The notes below the pieces were generated by a model, which was not told the DNA's origin, ran no database searches, and worked only from the letters and a program-made list of their open reading frames with translations. From positions 998 to 9,190 of the forward strand of contig DCKO01000054.1 of the NCBI GenBank assembly GCA_002320665.1: 8,193 bases of DNA, given 5' to 3'. This DNA comes from Micavibrio sp. UBA1672. Lineage in GTDB: Bacteria; Pseudomonadota; Alphaproteobacteria; Micavibrionales; Micavibrionaceae. The position numbers were made by a program, and so were the translations under genes. This document shows, piece after piece, positions 1 to 6,066 of the stretch (its first letter is position 1; each line of letters starts with the position of its first letter).

Positions 1-36
1 TAATAAAATAATTCTGGATAATATAGACTCCGCGTG

Positions 37-55
37 GTCTTAGGAGCCCTAAGGT
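37..55 (+). promoter_or_regulatory. Hairpin covering the purN ribosome binding site
   Basis: CTTAGG (39-44) and CCTAAG (48-53) are a perfect inverted repeat around the 3-base loop AGC. Two G-U pairs (U38-G54 and G37-U55) could lengthen the stem to 8 pairs. The right arm contains the TAAGG (50-54) that is the best Shine-Dalgarno sequence for purN, 7 bases before its ATG. In RNA the stem would therefore hide the binding site. There is no T tract after it, so it does not look like a terminator. The repeat is seen directly; a regulatory role is inference. Confidence 0.4.
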
Positions 56-61
56 AATCAA

Positions 62-658
62 ATGAGCGATACGTCCGAAAAACTAAAACTCGCCATTTTG
101 ATCTCAGGACGAGGCAGTAACATGATTACCATCCACAAAGCCTGCCAAGACCCTTATTTTCCAGCTGAAATTGCGCTCGTATTATCACACCGCCCGGATG
201 CAAAAGGCCTGACCTACGCTCAAGAACACAACATCCCTACCGAAGTAGTTGATCACAAAGAATATTCTTCCCGCAAAGATTTCGAAAATGAAATGAACAG
301 TAGAATTGAACCATATAAACCTGACCTAATTATCCTAGCCGGTTTTTTAAGAATTCTTAATGCCCCCTTTATTGAAAAATGGCCAAATCGTATTTTGAAT
401 ATCCACCCTTCTCTTTTGCCAAAATATAAAGGTCTAAATACACATGCCCGTGCTATTGATGATGGCCAAAAGGAAGCAGGCTGCACTGTTCACTATGTTG
501 TGCCTGAACTGGACTCAGGCCCTATAATTGTACAAAAGAGCGTTCCTATCCTTGAAGACGATACACCGAACACCTTGGCCCAGCGCGTTTTAGAGCAAGA
601 ACACATTGCCTATCCCGAGGCCATAAAACTCGTTGCAAACAAGCTACTATCCACATAA
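62..658 (+). CDS. purN: Phosphoribosylglycinamide formyltransferase (GAR transformylase)
   Basis: Transfers the formyl group of 10-formyltetrahydrofolate to glycinamide ribonucleotide, the third step of purine synthesis, in the cytoplasm. The 198 residues span a full-length PurN. The N-terminal nucleotide-binding strand and loop read LAILISGRGSN (residues 10-20). The catalytic triad of the formyltransferase family is present: Asn113 and His115 in LNIHPSLLP, and Asp151 in ELDSGPII. KYKGLNTHARA (121-131) matches the family's KYPGLHTHRQA stretch. The start at 62 is supported by TAAGG seven bases upstream. The 61 bases before it hold no gene end that I can recognise; a possible -10 (TAATAT, 19-24) lies too close to the window edge to judge a -35. 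In many bacteria purM precedes purN, and it may lie just outside the window. The next gene starts 40 bases downstream on the same strand with no terminator between. Confidence 0.96.
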   Translation: MSDTSEKLKLAILISGRGSNMITIHKACQDPYFPAEIALVLSHRPDAKGLTYAQEHNIPTEVVDHKEYSSRKDFENEMNSRIEPYKPDLIILAGFLRILNAPFIEKWPNRILNIHPSLLPKYKGLNTHARAIDDGQKEAGCTVHYVVPELDSGPIIVQKSVPILEDDTPNTLAQRVLEQEHIAYPEAIKLVANKLLST

Positions 659-698
659 AATACGATCCAATTAACGACCACCAAGTACAGAGGAAAAC

Positions 699-851
699 AT
701 GGCAGAGATACAAAACGTCGAAGTTACGGAAGAACAAGTTAAAGACGCGCAAGATATGTGGGCCAAATTCACCGTTGCTACAAAATATTGCTGTATCGCT
801 ACAGCCATCGTTTTAATCGGCCTTGCTCTTGGTTTTGTTAAGCTCTTTTAA
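699..851 (+). CDS. Small membrane protein, probable aa3-type cytochrome c oxidase subunit IV
   Basis: A 50-residue protein read directly from the bases. The ATG is preceded by AGAGGA at good spacing and the reading frame ends in TAA at 849-851. The first half is polar and acidic (VEVTEEQVKDAQDMW, residues 7-21). The second half is one membrane helix, about residues 31-49 (CCIATAIVLIGLALGFVKL). This matches the small bacterial aa3 oxidase subunit IV family (COX4_pro_2 type), where an N-terminal polar stretch leads into W/F-x-x-F-x-x-x-T and then a single helix; here that stretch is MWAKFTVATKY. In Paracoccus-like oxidases this subunit packs against subunits I and III and is not essential for activity. 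The gene is usually unlinked to the main cta cluster, as here. It lies 40 bases after purN and could be cotranscribed with it. The coding call is strong; the family call is moderate because the protein is so short. Two adjacent Cys (31-32) at the membrane edge have no known meaning to me. Confidence 0.72.
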   Translation: MAEIQNVEVTEEQVKDAQDMWAKFTVATKYCCIATAIVLIGLALGFVKLF

Positions 852-869
852 ATAAAGACTTAACCTTTT

Positions 870-932
870 CCGGTCAAAATGCTTATCAGGGCTATTACTG
901 CGTTAATTTAGGCAAATTAACATCCTGACCGG
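870..932 (+). promoter_or_regulatory. Nested inverted repeats in the leader of the sensor kinase gene
   Basis: CCGGTCA (870-876) is perfectly complementary to TGACCGG (926-932), enclosing 49 bases. Inside that loop GTTAATTT (902-909) and AAATTAAC (914-921) form an 8-pair hairpin with loop AGGC. The outer right arm ends five bases before the kinase ATG (938) and covers its only purine-rich binding-site candidate (GGGG, 931-934). No T run follows either stem, so neither looks like a terminator for the upstream small gene. The repeats are directly visible. Whether they act as an RNA leader, as a protein operator, or by chance is unknown. I see no convincing -35/-10 pair in the gap. Confidence 0.4.
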
Positions 933-937
933 GGCAT

Positions 938-3900
938 ATGAAAACAAAAACAGGATCTATCACAGCCACAATCCACCGATACGCCAAATTACACCGTATT
1001 TTGGCCGCTCTTTGTGCTATGTGGCTTACAACGGTAATACCCGCCACCGCCATGGCACAAAACAAGGCGAACTCCCTGCCCTCCGATACATTAATACTCG
1101 GCAGTATCAACGAAATACAGAGCCTTGCCCCATATGCCTATATGACCATTGATAAAAGCGGCAGAATAACCCCCGAGATCCTAATTTCGCGACATAAAGA
1201 CAATAAACGCGGTGAATTACAAGATAATAATGTCCTGTATATTGGCAAAATACCCGATCCGGTCTGGTTGGTATTTTCTATTTATAATGATACAGATACC
1301 GAAGACTGGGTTTTAGATTTCGGTAATCTTGGCAATGGACGATCTGGCTTAATCAAAAAATACGATATACAAAATTATACAAGCGGCAAACTCTACCAAT
1401 CAGTAGATTACAGCACAAAATTCTTCTTCACCAGCAATGCTCTGCCTCTTAAAATTCCATCCAGAACCCTGAGTATCTTCACAGCCCGTATAGAAGGCGA
1501 TGATGGCCTGCCCTTAACTTTAACTCCGGAAATAAAAACCCAAACCAAACAGTTGGAGATCCTATTACAAGGACAAAGCTATGATATATGGATAGCCGTA
1601 TTCTTTATTTCGGTTATGTCCTTTTTCACAGCTTTTTTCTTCTTCAAGCGGTATTTGCCAACATTACCATTAATCGGATATTTCTCACTATTTTATATTA
1701 GCCTATTCCTAATGGATGGATTTATTATCTCATCCTTGCCCTATCATAGTATCCTGTTCAAAATAGTATTAAGCGGAACATTTATCCTCTCCTTACTGGC
1801 CACAAAACTCTTCGTAAGAATTCCAATTAGTCGCTACCCTCTGGAGAATTACGCCTTAGCCGGCCTAGCCGGATTCATGTTGATCGCCTCTTTAATCTAT
1901 ATTTTCGTATTTCCAGCAGAAAATATAGGCTATCTCGCTTTTGCAGGTTGTAGCATTCTCGTAATGCTCAGCAATATTCTGGTGTGTATTCTGACCAAAC
2001 ACAATAATAGCGCAGCCACGATTTCTTATTGTCTGGTCTGGCTATTAGGCATTTTTGCCATGATTATCACCATGATGGCCAATATGAATATCATAGCGGT
2101 AAATGTCTGGACAATTCATGCCTTTTGGATATCTCTGTTGCCGCAAGCGTTCCTCTTGGGACTAAGCCTTATTTATGGCTACAAAGACATATTAATCGAA
2201 CGCCAGCGCATCCGCGCCCAAAAGAAGCAAGAAGAAAAAAATCTGGTCCGCCTGCAAAAATCAAAAGAATCTGCAGATCAAGCCCGCTTGCTCCGTGTCA
2301 TTGAACGAGAGCGCGAATTGATGAAAGAACTCAGAGAGCGGGAAATCAAACGCACAGAAGAAATGCGTATTGCCAAAAACGCTGCTGACAAAGCCAATCA
2401 GGCAAAATCTGCATTTCTGGCCGTCGTTAGCCATGAAATCCGTACACCTATGACCAGTATTCTAGGGATGGTCCGCCTTATCATGGATACTAATCTGGAT
2501 AACAAACAGCGTAATTATATTGATACAATCAGGAAATCCGGCGAAACCATGATGGCGCTTTTGAATGATATTCTGGATTTTGAAAAAATCGAACATGGCA
2601 GCATGGATCTGGAAATTATGCCCTTCAGCCCAGATCAACTGGCACAAGATATTATTACCTTAACATCCGGCCACGCGGCGCAAAAAAGTCTCTCTATTAC
2701 AAAACAAGTCGCACCCGACGTACCACGCCAGCTTATGGGAGACCCCACTCGTCTACGCCAGGTATTACTAAATCTGGTCTCCAACGGCATTAAATTTACC
2801 GAGCGCGGCGGCATCACCATATATATCGAATGCGTAAAAAATGAAAATGAAGTTGCCACTACTCAAGACAATACAATCTTGATCAACTTCAGAGTCCAAG
2901 ACACAGGCATAGGCATTTCAGAAAGCGCACAAAAGAAACTCTTCACCCCATTTGCACAAGCAGAAACCAGCACAACCCGTAAATACGGCGGAACTGGCTT
3001 GGGCCTAGCCATCTCCAGCAAACTCGTTGAAGCCATGAAAGGTAACATACAAGTCACAAGTCAGGAAAATGAAGGCAGTACATTCTATTTCACGATCCCA
3101 TTACCAGTTGCCGATAATCAAACAGATACGCAAGAGAGCACTGACAACCGAAGTCAAACATCAACCCATAACACAAAACCAATGCGCATTCTTGTAACCG
3201 AAGATAATGAGATGAACCGTCAGGTACTCCAAGGCTTGCTGGAAAAAGATGGACATATGGTGTTTCAAGCGGCAAATGGTTCTGAAGCCCTTGAGCAATG
3301 CCAAAAAGAACGCCCTGAACTGATTTTGATGGACATTGAAATGGGCGGCATGAATGGCGAAGAAACAACGAAAAAAATCAGGAAACATCCAGATAGCTCT
3401 ATTGCCAGTATCCCTGTCATCGCCCTAACCGGAAATGTAATGCTGGAGGATATTGAACGTTATTTTGAATCACAAATGAATGGTTTTATTGCAAAACCGA
3501 TCGATCCAGATAAACTCTACCAGACTATCGATGATGCGTCGAAAGGCAAATTCGAAAACCCGCTAACAGAAAAAGCTACCGTACAAAACGAAACCAAAAC
3601 GAAAGAATTAATCTTGTCAGAAAACTCCGAAGACATACTGCAAAAAGACATCAACAAGCCTGAAAACCCGCTTGCCCATGTTAATCATGATTTACAACTT
3701 GATGACCGAGAGCATTTCGTGAGTGATGCGGATCTTGATAAACAGGCAAGCATAGAAACAAATATGCCCCCCTTAACGCAACCAGAAGAAACTGATCTGG
3801 AACTTCCCGAAGACTTACCCGCTATTGCAAAGAAAGAAAAACCAAAATTAGAAGAAAAGCCTGAAACACAGCCCAAACCAGTTCCAATCAGCAAACAAGA

Positions 3901-4456
3901 AGCTGATAATGAGCTAACTGAAATTCAGAAATACCTGCTTGCCATGAAACCGGAAGAAAAAACCACTTCGGCCTCAGCTACCCCTGAAAAACAGACCATA
4001 AGCAGACCAAGCCCAGTACAAAATACAGAAGAAGCCGGAAAAACGGAGGCAGATCAAAATGCCCGCCCCTCACAGCCTGAAACACAGACCGAAATACCAG
4101 ACGAACCTCTTGAGAACTATCTGGACCTTAAGCTATTGGGCAATCTGGCACAGACTTTGGGTAAAGACCAACTCAAAACACTTCTGGACGGCTTCATAGA
4201 CAAAGCCGACGACATCATCGAACAACTAGGGTCTTTGATCGAACACAGAGATATTGCCAAAATAAGTTTACGTGCCCATGAATTAAAAGGCATGGCCGGA
4301 AATTTCGGAATGATAGCCCTAAGCAAAATCGCAGGTCAGGCAGAAAAAGCAGCCAAAACAAATGAATCTGAAAAAGCATTAGGCCACGCAGCAAAGCTAC
4401 ATGACCTCAATGTAAAAACAAAACACCATTTGAAAAAATGGATAGAAAGCCTTTAA
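938..4456 (+). CDS. Hybrid sensor histidine kinase: 7TMR-DISM, HisKA, HATPase, receiver, HPt
   Basis: Membrane sensor with an internal phosphorelay. A signal peptide (residues 1-40, likely cut at AMA|QN) leads to a periplasmic domain (about 45-205) with the DISMED2-like stretch DPVWLVFSIYNDTDTEDWVL. Seven hydrophobic segments follow (about 215-237, 243-262, 271-293, 305-325, 330-353, 361-384, 389-412), the 7TMR-DISM layout. A charged coiled coil (about 417-490) joins them to the kinase. The H-box SHEIRTPM holds phospho-acceptor His499. The ATPase domain shows the N-box (Asn612, Asn616), G1 box DTGIGI (655-660) and G2 box GGTGLGL (684-690). The receiver (749-868) has Glu755/Asp756, acceptor Asp799, Thr831 and Lys853. 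A Glu/Pro/Lys/Thr-rich linker (about 868-1055) precedes an HPt domain with His1114 in AHELKGMAGNFG. All catalytic residues are intact, so the His-Asp-His relay should work. The ligand cannot be told, and no response regulator lies nearby. The start at 938 is chosen because it gives a complete signal peptide; its binding site (GGGG) is weak and close. Confidence 0.95.
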   Translation: MKTKTGSITATIHRYAKLHRILAALCAMWLTTVIPATAMAQNKANSLPSDTLILGSINEIQSLAPYAYMTIDKSGRITPEILISRHKDNKRGELQDNNVLYIGKIPDPVWLVFSIYNDTDTEDWVLDFGNLGNGRSGLIKKYDIQNYTSGKLYQSVDYSTKFFFTSNALPLKIPSRTLSIFTARIEGDDGLPLTLTPEIKTQTKQLEILLQGQSYDIWIAVFFISVMSFFTAFFFFKRYLPTLPLIGYFSLFYISLFLMDGFIISSLPYHSILFKIVLSGTFILSLLATKLFVRIPISRYPLENYALAGLAGFMLIASLIYIFVFPAENIGYLAFAGCSILVMLSNILVCILTKHNNSAATISYCLVWLLGIFAMIITMMANMNIIAVNVWTIHAFWISLLPQAFLLGLSLIYGYKDILIERQRIRAQKKQEEKNLVRLQKSKESADQARLLRVIERERELMKELREREIKRTEEMRIAKNAADKANQAKSAFLAVVSHEIRTPMTSILGMVRLIMDTNLDNKQRNYIDTIRKSGETMMALLNDILDFEKIEHGSMDLEIMPFSPDQLAQDIITLTSGHAAQKSLSITKQVAPDVPRQLMGDPTRLRQVLLNLVSNGIKFTERGGITIYIECVKNENEVATTQDNTILINFRVQDTGIGISESAQKKLFTPFAQAETSTTRKYGGTGLGLAISSKLVEAMKGNIQVTSQENEGSTFYFTIPLPVADNQTDTQESTDNRSQTSTHNTKPMRILVTEDNEMNRQVLQGLLEKDGHMVFQAANGSEALEQCQKERPELILMDIEMGGMNGEETTKKIRKHPDSSIASIPVIALTGNVMLEDIERYFESQMNGFIAKPIDPDKLYQTIDDASKGKFENPLTEKATVQNETKTKELILSENSEDILQKDINKPENPLAHVNHDLQLDDREHFVSDADLDKQASIETNMPPLTQPEETDLELPEDLPAIAKKEKPKLEEKPETQPKPVPISKQEADNELTEIQKYLLAMKPEEKTTSASATPEKQTISRPSPVQNTEEAGKTEADQNARPSQPETQTEIPDEPLENYLDLKLLGNLAQTLGKDQLKTLLDGFIDKADDIIEQLGSLIEHRDIAKISLRAHELKGMAGNFGMIALSKIAGQAEKAAKTNESEKALGHAAKLHDLNVKTKHHLKKWIESL

Positions 4457-4875
4457 CCGACAATCTCGTCATCGTTAAAGAAAAACGCAATCTCAATACC
4501 TGCATTTTCCAGACTATCAGAGCCATGAACTGAATTCTCACCGATATTCAACGCAAATTCCTTACGGATTGTACCAGCATCAGCTTCCGCAGGATTAGTT
4601 GCCCCCATAACCTCACGGTTTTTGGCAACGGCATCCTCACCTTCCAGAACCTGAACAACAACCGGCTCGGAGATCATAAATTCAACCAACTCGCCAAAGA
4701 AAGGGCGTTCCTTGTGAACAGCATAAAACCCTTCAGCCTGATCTTTGCTCATGTGAATACGTTTTTGTGCAACAATGCGTAAACCAGCCTCTTCCAGCTT
4801 GGCATTAACAGCCCCTGTAAGATTACGGCGCGTTGCATCCGGCTTGATAATTGAGAATGTTCTTTCCACTGCCAT
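4453..4875 (-). CDS. ndk: Nucleoside diphosphate kinase
   Basis: Balances the nucleotide pools by moving the gamma phosphate of ATP to other nucleoside diphosphates through a phospho-histidine. The 140-residue reading is the normal length for a bacterial Ndk. It begins MAVERTFSIIKPD, with conserved Lys11 in the KPD motif. The active-site histidine is His117 in NSVHGSDS, followed by the expected LENAGIEIAFFF. The frame is open upstream to 4935, adding 20 residues, but I chose the ATG at 4873-4875. It matches the family N-terminus, has AAAGGG about nine bases upstream on the minus strand, and a candidate promoter lies inside the extension. The gene is convergent with the sensor kinase: the two frames overlap by four bases (4453-4456), each taking its TAA from the same TTAA. 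It is divergent from the RelA-like gene. Confidence 0.97.
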   Translation of the reverse strand: MAVERTFSIIKPDATRRNLTGAVNAKLEEAGLRIVAQKRIHMSKDQAEGFYAVHKERPFFGELVEFMISEPVVVQVLEGEDAVAKNREVMGATNPAEADAGTIRKEFALNIGENSVHGSDSLENAGIEIAFFFNDDEIVG

Positions 4876-4923
4876 TTTAAAAACCCTTTTGGTATCTGGT
4901 TCAACTTTATCGAATATGGGCAC

Positions 4924-4953
4924 TGTATATCGCACCGCCTATCCCCGATGCAA
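4924..4953 (-). promoter_or_regulatory. Candidate sigma-70-type promoter for ndk
   Basis: Reading the minus strand, TTGCAT (4948-4953) is followed after 18 bases by TATACA (4924-4929). This places a start of transcription roughly 40 bases before the ndk ATG at 4875. The -35 matches the consensus at four of six bases and the spacer is one base longer than ideal. It sits inside the longer open frame of ndk, which supports the shorter start. Weak consensus evidence only; no promoter mapping is available. Confidence 0.33.
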
Positions 4954-4962
4954 GAGAGAATA

Positions 4963-4992
4963 TTGATTTCTTAACCAATTTATTGCTATATT
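4963..4992 (+). promoter_or_regulatory. Candidate extended -10 promoter for the RelA/SpoT-like gene
   Basis: TTGATT (4963-4968) and TATATT (4987-4992) are 18 bases apart, and TGC directly before the TATATT makes an extended -10 element. Transcription would begin near 5000, leaving a leader of about 25 bases before the ATG at 5025, with GGGTGA (5013-5018) as ribosome binding site. The proposed -35 lies 9 bases from the -35 of the divergent ndk promoter, so the two could interfere with or share a regulator. As no gap over 19 bases occurs before def, this promoter may also feed def-fmt-truA. Confidence 0.45.
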
Positions 4993-5024
4993 AGGAAAAA
5001 TTACAAAATTACGGGTGAAAAATA

Positions 5025-6047
5025 ATGGGCGGCGGCACAAAAAACGACGAACCACGCAGATTAAGTGATATAAGAGAAGACCCTTCTGCTTCACGTAACT
5101 TTAAGGTTGCCGCTACACGTGTTGGTCACGCAAAACAACTCAAAGGAACATATGCTAAGGTTGAGAATGATTTAGTAGAATATTTAGGATTAAACCCCGA
5201 GCATATGTCTATTGATGGCTCTTTGGAACATTTCCTTGGCCTGGAAGATAATAAAACTGCTTCAGTAGAAGAAATAGAAACAAAAATTCATTCTCTTTTA
5301 CCACATATTGCAAAAGGCTATGCAGACTGCATTTCTTGTGGAAGACTAAAAGATGTTCGACGTCTGGCCGCCAAATTAGAAACTGAAGATAGAGACACTC
5401 ACGATGTATGGGGCACACAATATTGGCTAGCAGATCCAAACCTAATGGATAAATTGGTTAAGCTGGAAAGCCCTCAACACCCTTTGCGAAAAAAATGGGC
5501 AGAGAAAGGCTTTGACGTTACCTTTGATAATCACTGCTCCGAACCAAAATCCCACGGATATCGTGCATTCCATATTAATATCACTTGCCCAGGTAATAAT
5601 GCATGGAAAGAAGATGCAGAATTTCAGTTTTTCCCATCAACAATGATGCTGCCTTATTTTTCAACAAGAGGTGCTTATGAAGCGTATAGAAATATTGAAG
5701 AATATGTAATTCATAACAAAGGTAAAAATGAACAAAATTGGGATGACAAAGAACGATTTCTGGTACACACCTTAAGAGATTCAATAAATGCCCAATTTGA
5801 AGAAGGCGCGCACAAAGCAAAAATCATGGATATGGTAAACTCTTATCACAAAAACCAACCCATTTACAATAATGCGGAAGATGCTAACCTCAAAGCTGAA
5901 GAATTAAGACCAACAGTAGAGTTAATTGTAAATACTATGCTGAGCTATGAAAATGAAGTTAGATTAGTATTACGAGATTTTAATGCTTTATTTTCGGAAA
6001 ATGAACTGGCGCTAGAACAAATTGAAGAACTTGACCAACCAAGCTAA
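5025..6047 (+). CDS. Divergent RelA/SpoT-like nucleotide pyrophosphokinase domain protein
   Basis: I do not recognise a named family, but residues about 100-225 follow the RelA/SpoT synthetase domain, which transfers pyrophosphate from ATP to an acceptor such as GDP or GTP. In order: GRLKD with Arg107 and Lys109, then Lys117, where Rel enzymes have basic ATP-binding residues; Asp127 in DVWGTQ, matching the metal-binding Asp of D-x-x-G/A-x-R; PKSHGYRAFH (174-183) with the Tyr and His of the PKxxGYxSxH loop; and AEFQF (198-202) with the Glu and Gln of EVQIR. The Arg after the first Asp is Gln132, and the usual DYI before PK reads NHC, so it is diverged. There is no HD hydrolase, TGS, ACT, signal peptide or membrane helix. 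At 340 residues it exceeds typical small alarmone synthetases; residues 1-99 and 226-340 look helical, charged and unassigned. It begins 149 bases from divergent ndk and ends 19 bases before def. Several stretches are clearly AT-richer than the neighbours, suggesting transfer. It could make (p)ppGpp, (p)ppApp or modify RNA. Confidence 0.7.
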   Translation: MGGGTKNDEPRRLSDIREDPSASRNFKVAATRVGHAKQLKGTYAKVENDLVEYLGLNPEHMSIDGSLEHFLGLEDNKTASVEEIETKIHSLLPHIAKGYADCISCGRLKDVRRLAAKLETEDRDTHDVWGTQYWLADPNLMDKLVKLESPQHPLRKKWAEKGFDVTFDNHCSEPKSHGYRAFHINITCPGNNAWKEDAEFQFFPSTMMLPYFSTRGAYEAYRNIEEYVIHNKGKNEQNWDDKERFLVHTLRDSINAQFEEGAHKAKIMDMVNSYHKNQPIYNNAEDANLKAEELRPTVELIVNTMLSYENEVRLVLRDFNALFSENELALEQIEELDQPS

Positions 6048-6066
6048 AACCATTATCCAATAGGCC

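Noticed and set aside
902..921. Hairpin as a terminator for the small membrane protein gene
   Set aside because: The stem is AT-rich with no T tract after it, so it lacks the marks of a Rho-independent terminator.
2462..3388. Several minus-strand open frames inside the sensor kinase
   Set aside because: They lie opposite conserved kinase and receiver motifs and their translations look like no protein family.
4876..4935. Twenty-residue N-terminal extension of ndk
   Set aside because: The family begins at MAVERTF, a good ribosome binding site precedes that ATG, and a candidate promoter lies within the extension.
4775..4966. Plus-strand open frame of 63 codons across the start of ndk
   Set aside because: Most of it is antisense to conserved ndk codons, and no family pattern or binding site supports it.
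4876..5024. A small antitoxin gene beside the RelA-like gene
   Set aside because: No frame with a binding site and a convincing product fits in the gap; the 19-base gap on the other side is too short.
5025..6047. Bifunctional Rel/SpoT with a hydrolase domain
   Set aside because: The N-terminal 99 residues show no HD motif and are far too short for the hydrolase domain; TGS and ACT regions are also absent.
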